A stretch of 64,000 nucleotides of DNA from an uncultured Myxococcales bacterium (GCA_937980205.1 CALJKW010000010.1:186001-250000); one strand, 5' to 3'; shown: positions 1-8,677, counted from the stretch's first letter. Notes: generated by a model from the sequence alone, not told the origin. Program-made: numbers and translations.

Positions 1-813
1 CGGCCCTCCACGCCGAAGCTGGTCGAAGCGCTCCATGCGCTGCTGCCGGCGCTCCCTCCGGTGTGCGCGCGCACGCTCGCGCGCGTCGTGGCCACCGGTG
101 CGCGAGACGAGGCTCCGACCCACAAGCTGCCCGAAGCGTTCTTCGCGATGCCCGTCGAGGCGCGCGCCCCGGCAGAGCGCCCACGCGCGGCCCGCGCCGC
201 GCGAGCCACCGTGCCGGCGAGCCCGGCGGTCGATCGCCGGCGCGGCCCGACCGTGCTGCTCCCCGCGGCGCAGCTCAAGGCGAGGCACGGCGCCGTCGCT
301 TCCGCGCCGGCGAAGGCTGGCGCGGGCAGCGCGGCGTTGTTCGGCAGCGTCGGGGCGCTGGTGGTCGGCGCCGTCGCCGCTGCGACGATGGTGACGCCCG
401 CCGACGCCCAGCCTGCTCCCGCCGCGCGGCTGCGCGTGACCGCACCGCTCGCGCCGCGGGCCGCACCGCCTGCTCCGGTCGAGACCGCGGGCGCCATGCT
501 CGGCGCGACGCCGAAGGAGGCGGCGCCGCAGAGCTCCCTCGAGCCCGCTCACCAGCTGCACATCACCGCGTCGATGCGCGGCAGGCCGGTCGAGGCGTGC
601 GTGCTGGTCAACGGCGCGTACCAGGGCGCCGCGCCGGTCACCGTCGAGCGCCCGCCCGGCACGTACCGCGTCGAAGTGGTCGGCGGCCGGCGCGCGCTGC
701 AGGCAGAGGTGGTCGTCGGTGCGCGTCGCGGCAGCACGGTGGGCTTCGAGCTGGCGCAGGCGCCCAGGCCGGGCTCGGCGGCGAAGGCCGCCTGCGCGCG
801 TGCGAAGCGATGA
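1..813 (+). CDS. C-terminal part of a membrane Ser/Thr kinase-like protein with PEGA-like tail (5' truncated by window)
   Basis: The frame is open from base 1, so the gene begins upstream of the window. What is visible is a short helical end (PSTPKLVEALHALLP), typical of the segment after a kinase lobe, then a Pro/Ala/Arg-rich linker, one hydrophobic transmembrane segment at about nt 331-390 (ALFGSVGALVVGAVAAATMV) and a C-terminal beta-rich domain at about nt 550-760 with the phrase VLVNGAYQGAAPVTVERPPG, the hallmark of PEGA domains. The kinase domain itself is not in the window and is inferred from this tail and from the next gene, which has the same linker-TM-PEGA-like layout. Ends 30 bp before that gene, so the two are probably co-transcribed. 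Confidence 0.75.
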   Translation, partial: RPSTPKLVEALHALLPALPPVCARTLARVVATGARDEAPTHKLPEAFFAMPVEARAPAERPRAARAARATVPASPAVDRRRGPTVLLPAAQLKARHGAVASAPAKAGAGSAALFGSVGALVVGAVAAATMVTPADAQPAPAARLRVTAPLAPRAAPPAPVETAGAMLGATPKEAAPQSSLEPAHQLHITASMRGRPVEACVLVNGAYQGAAPVTVERPPGTYRVEVVGGRRALQAEVVVGARRGSTVGFELAQAPRPGSAAKAACARAKR

Positions 814-843
814 GCCCTCGCGGATAGACTCCAGGTCCGTCTC

Positions 844-2607
844 GTGGACGCCCTCGGCCGATACGATCTCGTCAAGCACCTGCGCTCGAGCGCCGGCGAG
901 GACGTGTACCTCGCGAGGGCGCGTGGCCCGGGGCAGTTCGAGAAGCTGCTCGTGCTCAAGCGGGCCTCGCTCGAGGCCTCGAAGGACCCCGCGGCACACG
1001 AGCGGTTCCTCGCCGAGGCGCGGCTCGCGTCGCGGCTGGACCACCCGAACATCGTGCAGGTCTTCGACTGCGATCAGATCGACGGCCACGACTGCCTCAC
1101 CATGGAGCACGTCGACGGCCCGTCGCTGGGCGAGCTCGTCGACGCCTGCCGCGCGCGCGGCGAGCCGATGCCGGTGGCGATCGCCCTGCACCTCGTCGCG
1201 CAGATCTGCGACGCGCTCGCCTACCTGCACGCGCTCGACGACCCCGAGACGGGGGCGCCGCTCATGCTCGTGCACCGCGACGTCGGGCCCCACAGCATCG
1301 TCATCTCGTCCAACGGCGTCGCGAAGCTCACGAACTTCGCCTTCGCCCGCGAGGCCGACGCGACGCAGACCGGCACCGTGCGCTCGCGGCCCGCGTACAC
1401 GCCTCCGGAGGTGCTCGGCGGCAGTCCCCGCGTCGACCCGCGCGGCGATCTGTACGCGCTCGGCGCGGTGCTCTACGAGGCGCTGACGCTGTCGCCGCCG
1501 TTCGCCGCGGCCAGCGCCGACGAGCTGATCTCGAAGGTGCTCGGCGCGCCGCTCGTGCCGGCGTCGCAGCTTCGACCCGACCTGCCCGCGAAGCTCGACG
1601 CCGCGCTGGCGAGGGCCCTCTCGCGCGACATCGACGAGCGCCCGCAGGACGCGTTCGCGCTGCGCGATGCGCTCGACGCCTGGCTCTCGAAGCACGCGAT
1701 GGTGAAGACCGAGGAGATCGTCGCGTTCCTCCGCGGCGTCACCGGGCCTGGACCTGCCGCCGCGGCGCCGCGCGCGCCTGACACGGTGCCGGTGCCCGCC
1801 GTCCAGGCCCCGCCGAGCGGGTCGGATACGGCGCAGCAGCTGCCTCCAGTCGAAGACGCGCCGCGCGTGACGGACAAGGTGATGCCGGCGGACGCTCCGC
1901 TCCCTGCGCAGACGTTGGTGGAGCCGAGCACGGAAGCGTCGGCGGCCGCAGCGCCGGTGAGCCAGGAGCAGCTCGAGACGCGACCCATTCCACGCCCGGC
2001 GCGTGAGCGGACTGCGGTACACGCTGCGCCGACCGCGGAGAAGCCCGAGCGCGAGTGGTGGATGTGGCTCGTGCTCCTGCTCGGAGGCGCGATCACCGCC
2101 GCTGCGCTGTTCGTGCTGGCGGCTCCTGCGCCGGCGCCGCCAGGTCCGCCGGCGCCGCCACCGCGGGCCGTCGTGAAGCCGGACCTCGCTCCGCCGCCCC
2201 CGAAGGTGGTGACCCGGCACGAGGCCGCGACCGAGACGGAGCGCGGTGGCGAGCCCCCTCCGCCGGCGGCGGCCCCTGATCAGCGCGCGGCGCCGACGGT
2301 CGAGGTGCCGCCTGCTGCGCCGGCCCGGGCGAGGCTCCCCTATGCGCCGCTGCCCCACCGCAGGCCGAAGAAGAGCGAGGTCCTCATCACCGCGAGCGTG
2401 AACGAGCAGCCGGTGCGCGCGAAGCTGACCATCAGGGGCCAGGGCAGAGAGTACGTCGGCCTGACGCCGTACTTCTTGACCGGCTACGACGGGAAGTACG
2501 AGGTCACCGCCGAGGTGGAGCCGTTTCCGAAGCGTCACGCCGACGTGTGGCTGTCGAACGGCAGCAGCGGCATGAAGAACTTCAAGATGGACGGCTCGGC
2601 CGACTGA
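844..2607 (+). CDS. Membrane Ser/Thr protein kinase homologue, probable pseudokinase
   Basis: 587 residues from a GTG start. Residues about 7-275 have a eukaryotic-type kinase fold: Lys39 in LLVLKRAS, HRD at 144-146, PPE in place of APE, DLYALGAVLYE helix. Three catalytic elements are degraded. The glycine-rich loop reads LRSSAGEDVYLA, the catalytic loop is HRDVGPHS instead of HRDxKPxN, and the DFG motif is N164-F-A, so the metal-binding Asp is gone. A long Pro/Ala linker, a transmembrane helix at about 405-428 and a PEGA-like extracytoplasmic domain (ITASVNEQPVRAKLTIRG) follow. By family knowledge such proteins signal across the inner membrane; from the substitutions I infer it acts as a scaffold or regulator rather than a strong kinase. 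Partner may be the kinase-like gene 30 bp upstream. Confidence 0.9.
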   Translation: MDALGRYDLVKHLRSSAGEDVYLARARGPGQFEKLLVLKRASLEASKDPAAHERFLAEARLASRLDHPNIVQVFDCDQIDGHDCLTMEHVDGPSLGELVDACRARGEPMPVAIALHLVAQICDALAYLHALDDPETGAPLMLVHRDVGPHSIVISSNGVAKLTNFAFAREADATQTGTVRSRPAYTPPEVLGGSPRVDPRGDLYALGAVLYEALTLSPPFAAASADELISKVLGAPLVPASQLRPDLPAKLDAALARALSRDIDERPQDAFALRDALDAWLSKHAMVKTEEIVAFLRGVTGPGPAAAAPRAPDTVPVPAVQAPPSGSDTAQQLPPVEDAPRVTDKVMPADAPLPAQTLVEPSTEASAAAAPVSQEQLETRPIPRPARERTAVHAAPTAEKPEREWWMWLVLLLGGAITAAALFVLAAPAPAPPGPPAPPPRAVVKPDLAPPPPKVVTRHEAATETERGGEPPPPAAAPDQRAAPTVEVPPAAPARARLPYAPLPHRRPKKSEVLITASVNEQPVRAKLTIRGQGREYVGLTPYFLTGYDGKYEVTAEVEPFPKRHADVWLSNGSSGMKNFKMDGSAD

Positions 2608-2614
2608 CCGACGC

Positions 2615-3325
2615 TCACTCCCACTGCGCGGAGGTCGCGTCGATCCACGCGACGTCGGTGTCGACGCGCGCGTCCCAGCCGGTCTTGCGGCAGCGCGCGT
2701 CGCCGAGTGAGACGACCCCCGCGATGCGCTCGCCGTTGGGGGTGTCGATGAGCCCGGGGCCGCCCGAGTCGCCGGAGCACGTCTGCTCGCCGTTGGCTCC
2801 GGACTCGAAGGCGCCGTCGCGGATGACGCGGATGGGGTAGGCGACGGTCATGCGCGTGCCCGAGCCGCGCGCGTGCGTGCGGCCGAAGCCGACGTGCCGG
2901 ACGGTGCGGCCGACGTCGTTCTGGGCGAGGCGACCGCGGAAGATCGGGATCGGAGCGATCTCCGTGACGGGGAACGCGAGCTCGAGCAGGCCGAGATCGT
3001 CGGCAGCGCCGCGGCCGTAGCTGGGGTGGCGGACCTGCCGCGCGATTCGCACCGTGAGCGTCGGCCGCTGCGCCTCGGTGCCGAAGCGGACCTCGCTCGC
3101 GAAGCCGATGCAGTGGCCGGCGGTCAGCACGGTCTTGCGCGAGATCAGCGTGCCGGTGCACTGCGCGTTGTCGAGCGCGACCACCGCGGGGTGGTTCTTG
3201 TCGCGACGGCCGCCGACGATCGAAGCGGTGTCGCTGTCGAGCACGTCGGGGTCGTCGTCGAGCGACTCGGGGCCGCAGGCGGTGAGCAGCACGGCGGCGG
3301 AGAGCAACCAGGTCTTGGAGTTCAT
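2615..3325 (-). CDS. Trypsin-like serine protease (S1 family) lipoprotein
   Basis: 236 residues starting at MNSKTWLL. A longer frame reaches 3364 but would put a charged stretch before the signal peptide. The lipobox LLTAC places the lipidated Cys at residue 17. A chymotrypsin-fold domain begins with IVGG at 36-39, suggesting zymogen activation by cleavage before Ile36. The triad is complete: His71 in LTAGHC, Asp110 in DDLGLLEL, Ser187 in GDSGGP. Predicted to sit on the outer or inner membrane facing out and to cleave after basic or other residues; specificity cannot be read. It converges on the pseudokinase gene with only 7 bp between stops. A near-palindromic motif lies 84 bp upstream. Confidence 0.92.
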   Translation of the reverse strand: MNSKTWLLSAAVLLTACGPESLDDDPDVLDSDTASIVGGRRDKNHPAVVALDNAQCTGTLISRKTVLTAGHCIGFASEVRFGTEAQRPTLTVRIARQVRHPSYGRGAADDLGLLELAFPVTEIAPIPIFRGRLAQNDVGRTVRHVGFGRTHARGSGTRMTVAYPIRVIRDGAFESGANGEQTCSGDSGGPGLIDTPNGERIAGVVSLGDARCRKTGWDARVDTDVAWIDATSAQWE

Positions 3326-3408
3326 GCGCGGCTCGTGTTGCGAGCCTCGTGCCCGGGCGGGCACGAGAGGGCGCGCGCCGTGCGAGGTGTCCGCGTCGGA
3401 GACGACGT

Positions 3409-3424
3409 TGCACGAGTTGTGAGC
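3409..3424. promoter_or_regulatory. Candidate operator, copy 1 of palindromic TGCACGAGTTGTGCA-type motif
   Basis: The sequence TTGCACGAGTTGTGAGC matches 13 of 17 positions of the best copy (CTGCACGAGTTGTGCAG at 20355). It lies 84 bp before the protease start. Inference only: a dimeric regulator or a sigma factor could bind it. Confidence 0.4.
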
Positions 3425-3471
3425 TCACTGCGCTTGGTGGCACTCCGTGGCGCGTGTGTCCTCTCGATGAT

Positions 3472-3565
3472 GCTGAGCGGAGGCACGCGAAGCGGGCAGC
3501 AGTCGAAGCGCGCTCGAAGCCGTCCATGGGCCCGCTTCGACTCCGGCCTGCGGCCTCCGCTCAGC
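3472..3565. repeat. REPIN-like paired-hairpin repeat, copy 1
   Basis: The outer arms GCTGAGCGGAGGC (3472-3484) and GCCTCCGCTCAGC (3553-3565) are exact inverse complements, as are the inner boxes GTCGAAGC and GCTTCGAC. The right arm (3534-3565) holds its own small hairpin, GGCCTGCGGCC. Related copies are at 20225-20330 and 56396-56505. The rest of the 328-bp gap between 3326 and 3653 holds an operator-like motif and a degenerate half-element near 3616-3643 (GTCGAGCCTTCTCAGGGTG), but no convincing gene. Confidence 0.8.
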
Positions 3566-3653
3566 GTGCACGTGAGGCACGGCCACTCGGTCCGGCCTTC
3601 CTCTGCAGGCATTCTGGTCGAGCCTTCTCAGGGTGAACGGAGGCGCGCCGCCC

Positions 3654-4301
3654 TTACTCAGGCGGGCGGGGCGCGTCGGCCCGGCGCTCGATGCGCAGCA
3701 CCACCGTGACTCGACCCTGCCCATCCGGCGCGGCGAACAACAGGCGGGCCGTCTCGGTCGGTGACGCGAAGCCCTCGCCGTGCGGCGAAAAGCCCAGCCG
3801 AGGCAGCTGATCCGCGTAGAACGCCCGCACCTCGGCGGGAGACGCCGCGACGGCGTACGTGATCGACCGGCTGCCTTCACCGCTCGACGACAGAACGGTC
3901 TTCGCGCCGGGGTACGCCGGCAGCGTCTGGTCCTTCGAGCGCTGCCTCACCGAGGCCACGCTGAGCAGCAGCTTCGCGCCGGCGCCTCCTGCGCGCGGCT
4001 GGGCGAGCACCATGTAGACGTCGCCGGTCGCGGGGTCGACGGCCGACAGCTGCAGCGCGCCCTGAACGCGCACCTGGTCCACCGGAGGTGGGATGTACAT
4101 CGCGCGCCGCTCGAACTCGCGCGCGTAGTGCGCGACCGCCTCGGCCGCAGACAGCCGCGTCACCGCCACGCTCAGCCGCTGCGGAATTCCGAGCGCCTGT
4201 GTCTGCCCGGCGACGTCGTAGAAGCTCATCGCCTCGGGCACGTCCCAGGTGAACGGCGCGGCGGCCTGGCGAAGCAGCAGCGCGACGAGCAGGGCGTTCA
4301 T
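3654..4301 (-). CDS. Conserved protein of pseudopilin cassette A, unknown function
   Basis: 215 residues with a probable Sec signal peptide (MNALLVALLLRQAAA). I do not recognise a named family. It seems to consist of two similar halves, each with a helix of the type EAVAHYAREF / EVRAFYADQLPRLGF followed by beta strands. The product of 44954-45793, at the equivalent place in cassette B, has the same two-part layout (LEDVLEWYRVELDKAG and AQARDFYRAELEKLGW), so the two are probably paralogues. Its ATG overlaps the stop of the preceding TadE-like gene (ATGA), making it the last gene of a four-gene coupled operon. Likely periplasmic partner of the pseudopilins. Confidence 0.75.
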   Translation of the reverse strand: MNALLVALLLRQAAAPFTWDVPEAMSFYDVAGQTQALGIPQRLSVAVTRLSAAEAVAHYAREFERRAMYIPPPVDQVRVQGALQLSAVDPATGDVYMVLAQPRAGGAGAKLLLSVASVRQRSKDQTLPAYPGAKTVLSSSGEGSRSITYAVAASPAEVRAFYADQLPRLGFSPHGEGFASPTETARLLFAAPDGQGRVTVVLRIERRADAPRPPE

Positions 4302-5242
4302 CGCGGCTGCCTCCGGAAGAGCCAGGCGTCGCGCGGCTCACCGAGGAACGTGTTGGCGCGGTCGAGGTAGCGCGTGTTGCGGCTGCCGCCGCGGACGGTC
4401 GTCATCCACGGCCAGCCCTGCACCGTCGGATCATCGTCGCCCGGGTGGTAGCCGGGGTCTTTCGACGACTCCCAGAAGCTGAAGCGGAACTCGCGCGGCG
4501 ACTGCCCGGGCGCTGCGCCGACGACCTCGCGCGCGAAGCCCTCGGCCTGGCCGCGCGAGCCGGCCCGCCGCTCGTAGTGGTCGTAGAGGTCCTCGACGAG
4601 CGCGCGGTACGGGCGATTGCGACACCGCTGCGGCTCCATGCTGCACAGCCCCGACTCGCGCTCGCCGGTGAGCGCCCAGGTGTCGAGCAGCAGCGCGTAC
4701 GACGAGCCGCCGCAGCTGCCGTTCTGCGGCCGACCCTGGGCGCACAGCGGCAGCGCCGCGCGGTCGAGGAGCGGCCGGCGGAAGAAGCCGCGCTCGTCCT
4801 CCGCGAAGCCGGGCGGCAGGCCGGAGAACTCGGCGCGCGCGCTCGCCTGGCAGCGCATGCCGCCCTCTCCTCCGGGGAACGGCGGCCGGCGCGCGCGGCT
4901 CGTGTCCAGGAGACGATCGAAGGTGCACTCGACGCGGAGATCGCGCCCGGTCGCGAGCGCGAGGGTGCGCCTGCCCGACGGGGGCGCTGACGCGCGGCCG
5001 TCGAAGTTCCGGTACAGCTCCGTCGCGTCCGGGCCCGCGCGCGCGACCGCCTCGCGGCGAGGCTCGTAGCCGTTCGGGTGGCGGTGCATCGGCCTTGCGG
5101 TCGTGTCCCACAGCGCGGTGGTGGCGGCCTCGTGCACCTTGGTCGAGAGGAACCCCACCTCGGCGAAGGCGATCGCGAGCAGAAGAACCGTCACGAACAC
5201 CAGCGCGCCCAGCGCGAGCTCGACGGTGGCCTGGCCTCTCAT
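4298..5242 (-). CDS. TadE-like pseudopilin-family protein (cassette A, third gene)
   Basis: 314 residues from the ATG at 5242, which overlaps the stop of the upstream gene as ATGA; a GTG four codons earlier is possible. The N terminus MRGQATVELALGALVFVTVLLLAIAF is the TadE/TadG signature: a basic end, then Gly-Gln-Ala-x-x-Glu entering a single transmembrane helix. The remaining 280 residues are polar and predicted extracytoplasmic, with several Cys pairs (residues in CTFDRLLD, MRCQAS, LCAQG, CGGSS) and no known domain. Family knowledge: TadE/F/G are minor pilins of tight-adherence (Flp) pili. No tadA, tadB or tadC lies nearby. Confidence 0.8.
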   Translation of the reverse strand: MRGQATVELALGALVFVTVLLLAIAFAEVGFLSTKVHEAATTALWDTTARPMHRHPNGYEPRREAVARAGPDATELYRNFDGRASAPPSGRRTLALATGRDLRVECTFDRLLDTSRARRPPFPGGEGGMRCQASARAEFSGLPPGFAEDERGFFRRPLLDRAALPLCAQGRPQNGSCGGSSYALLLDTWALTGERESGLCSMEPQRCRNRPYRALVEDLYDHYERRAGSRGQAEGFAREVVGAAPGQSPREFRFSFWESSKDPGYHPGDDDPTVQGWPWMTTVRGGSRNTRYLDRANTFLGEPRDAWLFRRQPR

Positions 5243-6783
5243 GGGCGCTCCCACCGGGTCGAGATGAGGGTCGCCTGCCAGAACGGGTTCACGAAGTTCG
5301 CCGGCTCACGCCAGTCGTCGCCACGGTGGTAATAGGCGAGGCCGCGCGACAGGGCGACCGGGCGCTGCACGCGGTCGGGGTAGGTGAACAGCTCGTTGTA
5401 CGGCGCCAGACGCGAGCGCCGGGTCGGACCGACCTCGTGGCGCTGGCCGCCGAACGTGAACCGCAGGTCCCACGGGTCGTCGCGGCGCGGCTCGCGTTCG
5501 AGCGCGACCCAGAACGTCGGCTGCTGGTTGATGAAGCGGCCCCAACCGGGGACGTAGGGGTCGTACGAGTGCTGCAGGTCTCCCTCGGGCGTGGGCTGGC
5601 TGTCGTTGAAGTCGATGATCAGCGGCCACGAGTGCCCGTAGCCGAGGTTCGGCAGCGCGTGGCTGCGGTCATGCGCGAGCGGGCATTCGCGGTACACGCC
5701 CCCGGCGCCCCACACGTGGGCGTTGTTCTCGACCCGGGCTCCGTTGCGCACCACCGCCTCGATCTCGAGATCGGAGACCCTGCACGTGAGCGAGCGCACC
5801 GACAGCCAGCCGTGGTCGTCGGACATCGCGCCGCCGGGGTGCATCACCGGGTAGCGGGCATTGTCCTCGTCGTCGATCATGAAGTCCGACGAGTGCGACG
5901 GAGCTCCCAGCCGGCCTCCGCCGGAGGTCTGGCGGTACGAGCTGCCGGTGTCCGCACGCCACTGCACCCCGACGCCGGGCCCGAGCGCCGCCCGCAGCCT
6001 GTTCGCGATGGCCTGCCCGCCGATGCGGTCCGTGGTGAACGGATCTCCGCGAGTGCCCATGACGATCTCGTGCTGGTGCCGGACGATCAGCCAGTTCGGT
6101 TGATTGTCCATCCAGTTCTCCCGACCCCTGAAGCCCGGCCGGTTCAGCATGAAGCTGCGCTTCTTCAGGTCACACGCGACGCCCGTCCAGCAGTCGCGTG
6201 AGAGCGTCTTGTCGTGGCCGTACTTGACCGGCAGCGATCGTGCCTGCCAGGCGAAGTCGTCGTTGGCGCCGCGGATGATCTTCTGGGTGATCTCCTCGTC
6301 ATCGAGCATCTCCTCGAGGCGCAGGTAGTCTTCGCGCGCGTCCTCCTCGAGCAGCCTCTCCTGCACGTCCGCGAGCTCGCGCAGCTCGCGGAAGGCGGCG
6401 ATCTCGCCGGCCTCGAACTCCTGCACCACCCGAGCGCGCTCGTCGTTCAGCGCGACCCGCACGGCCGCACAGCCGGGGCCGCCCGCGATGAGCGCATCTC
6501 CGAGGCCTTCGACCGCGCCGCGGTAGGCGGTGGCCCAGCTGATGTACGACTGCGCGGCGCTCTGCGCGACGAGCAGGCTCCACTCGGTGCGGTTCACGAT
6601 CGCGAGCGAGTTGAAGGTGCGCGCGATCGCCACCGCGTTGCTGTAGGCGGCGGCATCGGCCGCGGTCTGCAGCTCCATGCGCTCTTTGATGCGCACCCCG
6701 AGGCCGAGCGTGATGAACGCGAGCAGCGCGAGCAGCAGCATCGTCAGGGCAAACAGCACCAGCGTCTGGCCGCGCCCGATCAT
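5239..6783 (-). CDS. TadG-like membrane-anchored protein (cassette A, second gene)
   Basis: 514 residues from the ATG at 6783, which overlaps the preceding stop (ATGA). The open frame runs on to 7500 but the upstream part is antisense-type shadow. The start MIGRGQTLVLFALTMLLL is the TadG/TadE-type N-terminal helix. It is followed by RMELQTAADAAAYSNAVAIA and ARTFNSLAIVNRTEW, matching RLQNYSDAQAFSMA and ARTFNYLAYSNRAS in the cassette B protein. The C termini also match: YYHRGDDWREPANFVNPFW versus YFHAPGKWARPPNFFDPFW. This pairing over more than 500 residues shows the cassettes are true duplicates. Probably a large surface-exposed minor pilin or pilus-associated protein. Confidence 0.83.
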   Translation of the reverse strand: MIGRGQTLVLFALTMLLLALLAFITLGLGVRIKERMELQTAADAAAYSNAVAIARTFNSLAIVNRTEWSLLVAQSAAQSYISWATAYRGAVEGLGDALIAGGPGCAAVRVALNDERARVVQEFEAGEIAAFRELRELADVQERLLEEDAREDYLRLEEMLDDEEITQKIIRGANDDFAWQARSLPVKYGHDKTLSRDCWTGVACDLKKRSFMLNRPGFRGRENWMDNQPNWLIVRHQHEIVMGTRGDPFTTDRIGGQAIANRLRAALGPGVGVQWRADTGSSYRQTSGGGRLGAPSHSSDFMIDDEDNARYPVMHPGGAMSDDHGWLSVRSLTCRVSDLEIEAVVRNGARVENNAHVWGAGGVYRECPLAHDRSHALPNLGYGHSWPLIIDFNDSQPTPEGDLQHSYDPYVPGWGRFINQQPTFWVALEREPRRDDPWDLRFTFGGQRHEVGPTRRSRLAPYNELFTYPDRVQRPVALSRGLAYYHRGDDWREPANFVNPFWQATLISTRWERP

Positions 6784-7508
6784 GACGCCCCCGGGCCGAT
6801 GCAGTTCTGTGTCGCGAAGTTCGCGGGCGTCGCCGGCGTCATCATGCGCATCGACGACGTCACGGTGATCGGAAACACGAGCTCGTCGGCGGCGAGCCGC
6901 GTTCGCAGCTCGGCCGCGACCGCAGCGTCGAAGCGGTACCCCTCGTCCTGCCACCGCGCCTTCGCCGTCGGCATCAGCGGGTTCACGCCGGAAGGAGCGC
7001 CCATGCCGAACGCCGCGCGCGTCAGCTGCGCGATGACCCTGTTCGCGAAGGGGATGCGTAGCGGGTACCAGAACACCACGCGCACCTCGAGGCGCTCGGG
7101 TGCGCCGCCCTGGTCGAAGACGCGCTCGCCACGCGCCGTCACCGCGGCCGCGCGCGGCGCGTCGCGCAAGAGCCAGAACACCGAACGCGAGCCGGGGGCC
7201 GGGTCGTAGGCGTACTTCATGCGAACGATGCGGCGGTCGACGTCTTCGCGGTCTTCCCCCACGAGCGTGAACGTCGGCATCAGCGCCTTGAGCGTCACGC
7301 GCTGCATGTCTTCGCACCGACCCTGCGTGACGCTGCCTTCGCGCGCCGCCCAGAACGCCGCGTACTGCGCCATCTGGCGCCCCTGGAGCATGAGGAACAG
7401 CTGCACCGTTCCCAGAAACATGAACAGCGCCAGCGGCATCAGCAGGGCTGTCTCGACGGCAGCCTGCCCCCGCTCGTCCCTCGCGCGCATCGCGCCGCAT
7501 TTTGGCAT
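6780..7508 (-). CDS. TadE-like pseudopilin-family protein (cassette A, first gene)
   Basis: 242 residues from the ATG at 7508. A second ATG at 7490 (MRARDERGQ) is equally plausible because neither has a clear ribosome site. The segment ERGQAAVETALLMPLALFMFLG is the conserved TadE helix, and the first 60 residues align with the cassette B protein at 41537 (GQAAVEAALTLPLFMFVLLG). The rest is extracytoplasmic and has few Cys. It heads a four-gene operon in which every junction is an ATGA overlap. A palindromic motif at 7615-7631 lies 107 bp upstream and is the likely control region, since the next gene upstream (7636-8646, same strand) ends only 128 bp away. Confidence 0.82.
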   Translation of the reverse strand: MPKCGAMRARDERGQAAVETALLMPLALFMFLGTVQLFLMLQGRQMAQYAAFWAAREGSVTQGRCEDMQRVTLKALMPTFTLVGEDREDVDRRIVRMKYAYDPAPGSRSVFWLLRDAPRAAAVTARGERVFDQGGAPERLEVRVVFWYPLRIPFANRVIAQLTRAAFGMGAPSGVNPLMPTAKARWQDEGYRFDAAVAAELRTRLAADELVFPITVTSSMRMMTPATPANFATQNCIGPGAS

Positions 7509-7614
7509 TCGGTTCCCCGGTCAGCAGCCCCCACCGTTCACCACCTGTGCCGTCTTTGGCAGGACGGCGGATCAGCGCATTGACAGCGGCGGGCTGTCGC
7601 GCTCACGGACACCG

Positions 7615-7631
7615 CTGCACAACTCATGCAG
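7615..7631. promoter_or_regulatory. Candidate operator, copy 2 of the palindromic motif
   Basis: CTGCACAACTCATGCAG; its reverse complement matches 16 of 17 positions of the 20355 copy, and the match continues 3' as AGCGG. Located between the kinase stop and the start of pseudopilin cassette A. Confidence 0.5.
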
Positions 7632-7635
7632 CCAG

Positions 7636-8646
7636 TCAGCGCCGGGGCGGTCGCAGCGGGGCATCGTCGAGCCGCGACGTCGCCGGCGTCTCGAGGAACA
7701 GGCGCACCCGTGCCACGAAGTCGTCGACCGTCGCGAAGCGGGCCGCCGCGTCCTTCGCCATCGCCCTCTGCACGGCGGACGCCAACCCCTGCGGCACGTC
7801 ATGCTCGACATCGCTGAGCAGCGGCGGCGGCACGACCTGGTGCGAGCGCAGGATCTGGTGCTCGTGGCCGTCGAACGGCAGTCGGCCGCTGAGCAGCTCG
7901 AAGACGACCACGCCGAGCGCGTACACGTCGGTGCGCGCGTCGACGGGGCCGCCGTCGATCTGCTCCGGCGCCATGTACGCCACCGTGCCGAGCTTCTGCC
8001 CCGGCCGGGTCAACAGCGGGCCGTTCGCGTCGTGCACGAGCCCCATGTCGAGCAGCGTCACGTGATCGTCTTCGCCGACGAACACGTTGCCGGGCTTCAC
8101 GTCGCGGTGCACGAGCCCGTTGTCGTGCAGGAACTGCAGCGCCGCTCCGAGCTGCTCGAGCACCTTCAGCACGCGCGCGTGCGGAACACGCCCCTGCTCG
8201 ATCTCGTGCATCAACGTGTGCCCGTGCAGGCGAGGCATGACGATCCACGGGGTGACTCCCCTCCAGCCGGCGCCGATGAGCCTCACGAGGTGAGGGTGCT
8301 CGAGGTGGGCGAGCACCTGACACTCGCGGTCGAAGCGGATGACGGCGTCCGCCTCGCGCGCGAGCGAGGCCGCCAGCGCCTTCACCACCGCCTCGCGTTT
8401 CGTCTCGAGATCGTCGGCGACGAAGACGGTGCTCAGCGGGCCCTTGCGCAGGATCGAGACGATGCGCCACCGCTCTTCGAGCACCTCGCCGGGCACCAGC
8501 GGAGTCACCTGCGTGACCTCGCGCTCGCGAAGCCGCCGCTGCACGCGCTCGCGGTCGGGCGTCTCCGAGCGCGTCGACTGACAAGAGCGACACTCTTCTC
8601 CGCCTTCGAGAGGCTCGCCGCAGCGTGGGCAGGACGGCTCGGGCAC
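7636..8646 (-). CDS. Ser/Thr protein kinase with N-terminal zinc ribbon, soluble
   Basis: 336 residues. The N terminus carries a four-Cys zinc ribbon (Cys6, Cys9, Cys19, Cys22 in two CxxC pairs). The kinase domain spans about 58-310: Lys in AVVKAL, HRDVKPGN catalytic loop intact, LLDMGLV in place of DFG (Asp kept, Gly shifted to Met-Gly), APE as MAPEQ, DVYALGVVVFELLSG. The glycine loop is atypical (LRKGPLSTVFVA). No transmembrane segment or PEGA tail is present, unlike the other kinases in the window, so it is cytosolic. Probably active. It sits between the sigma54 activator and pseudopilin cassette A; a palindromic motif lies 32 bp before its start, so it may share control with cassette A. 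Confidence 0.92.
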   Translation of the reverse strand: MPEPSCPRCGEPLEGGEECRSCQSTRSETPDRERVQRRLREREVTQVTPLVPGEVLEERWRIVSILRKGPLSTVFVADDLETKREAVVKALAASLAREADAVIRFDRECQVLAHLEHPHLVRLIGAGWRGVTPWIVMPRLHGHTLMHEIEQGRVPHARVLKVLEQLGAALQFLHDNGLVHRDVKPGNVFVGEDDHVTLLDMGLVHDANGPLLTRPGQKLGTVAYMAPEQIDGGPVDARTDVYALGVVVFELLSGRLPFDGHEHQILRSHQVVPPPLLSDVEHDVPQGLASAVQRAMAKDAAARFATVDDFVARVRLFLETPATSRLDDAPLRPPRR

Positions 8647-8677
8647 CTGGGCGCCGCACGCTACTGCGCACGACGCG

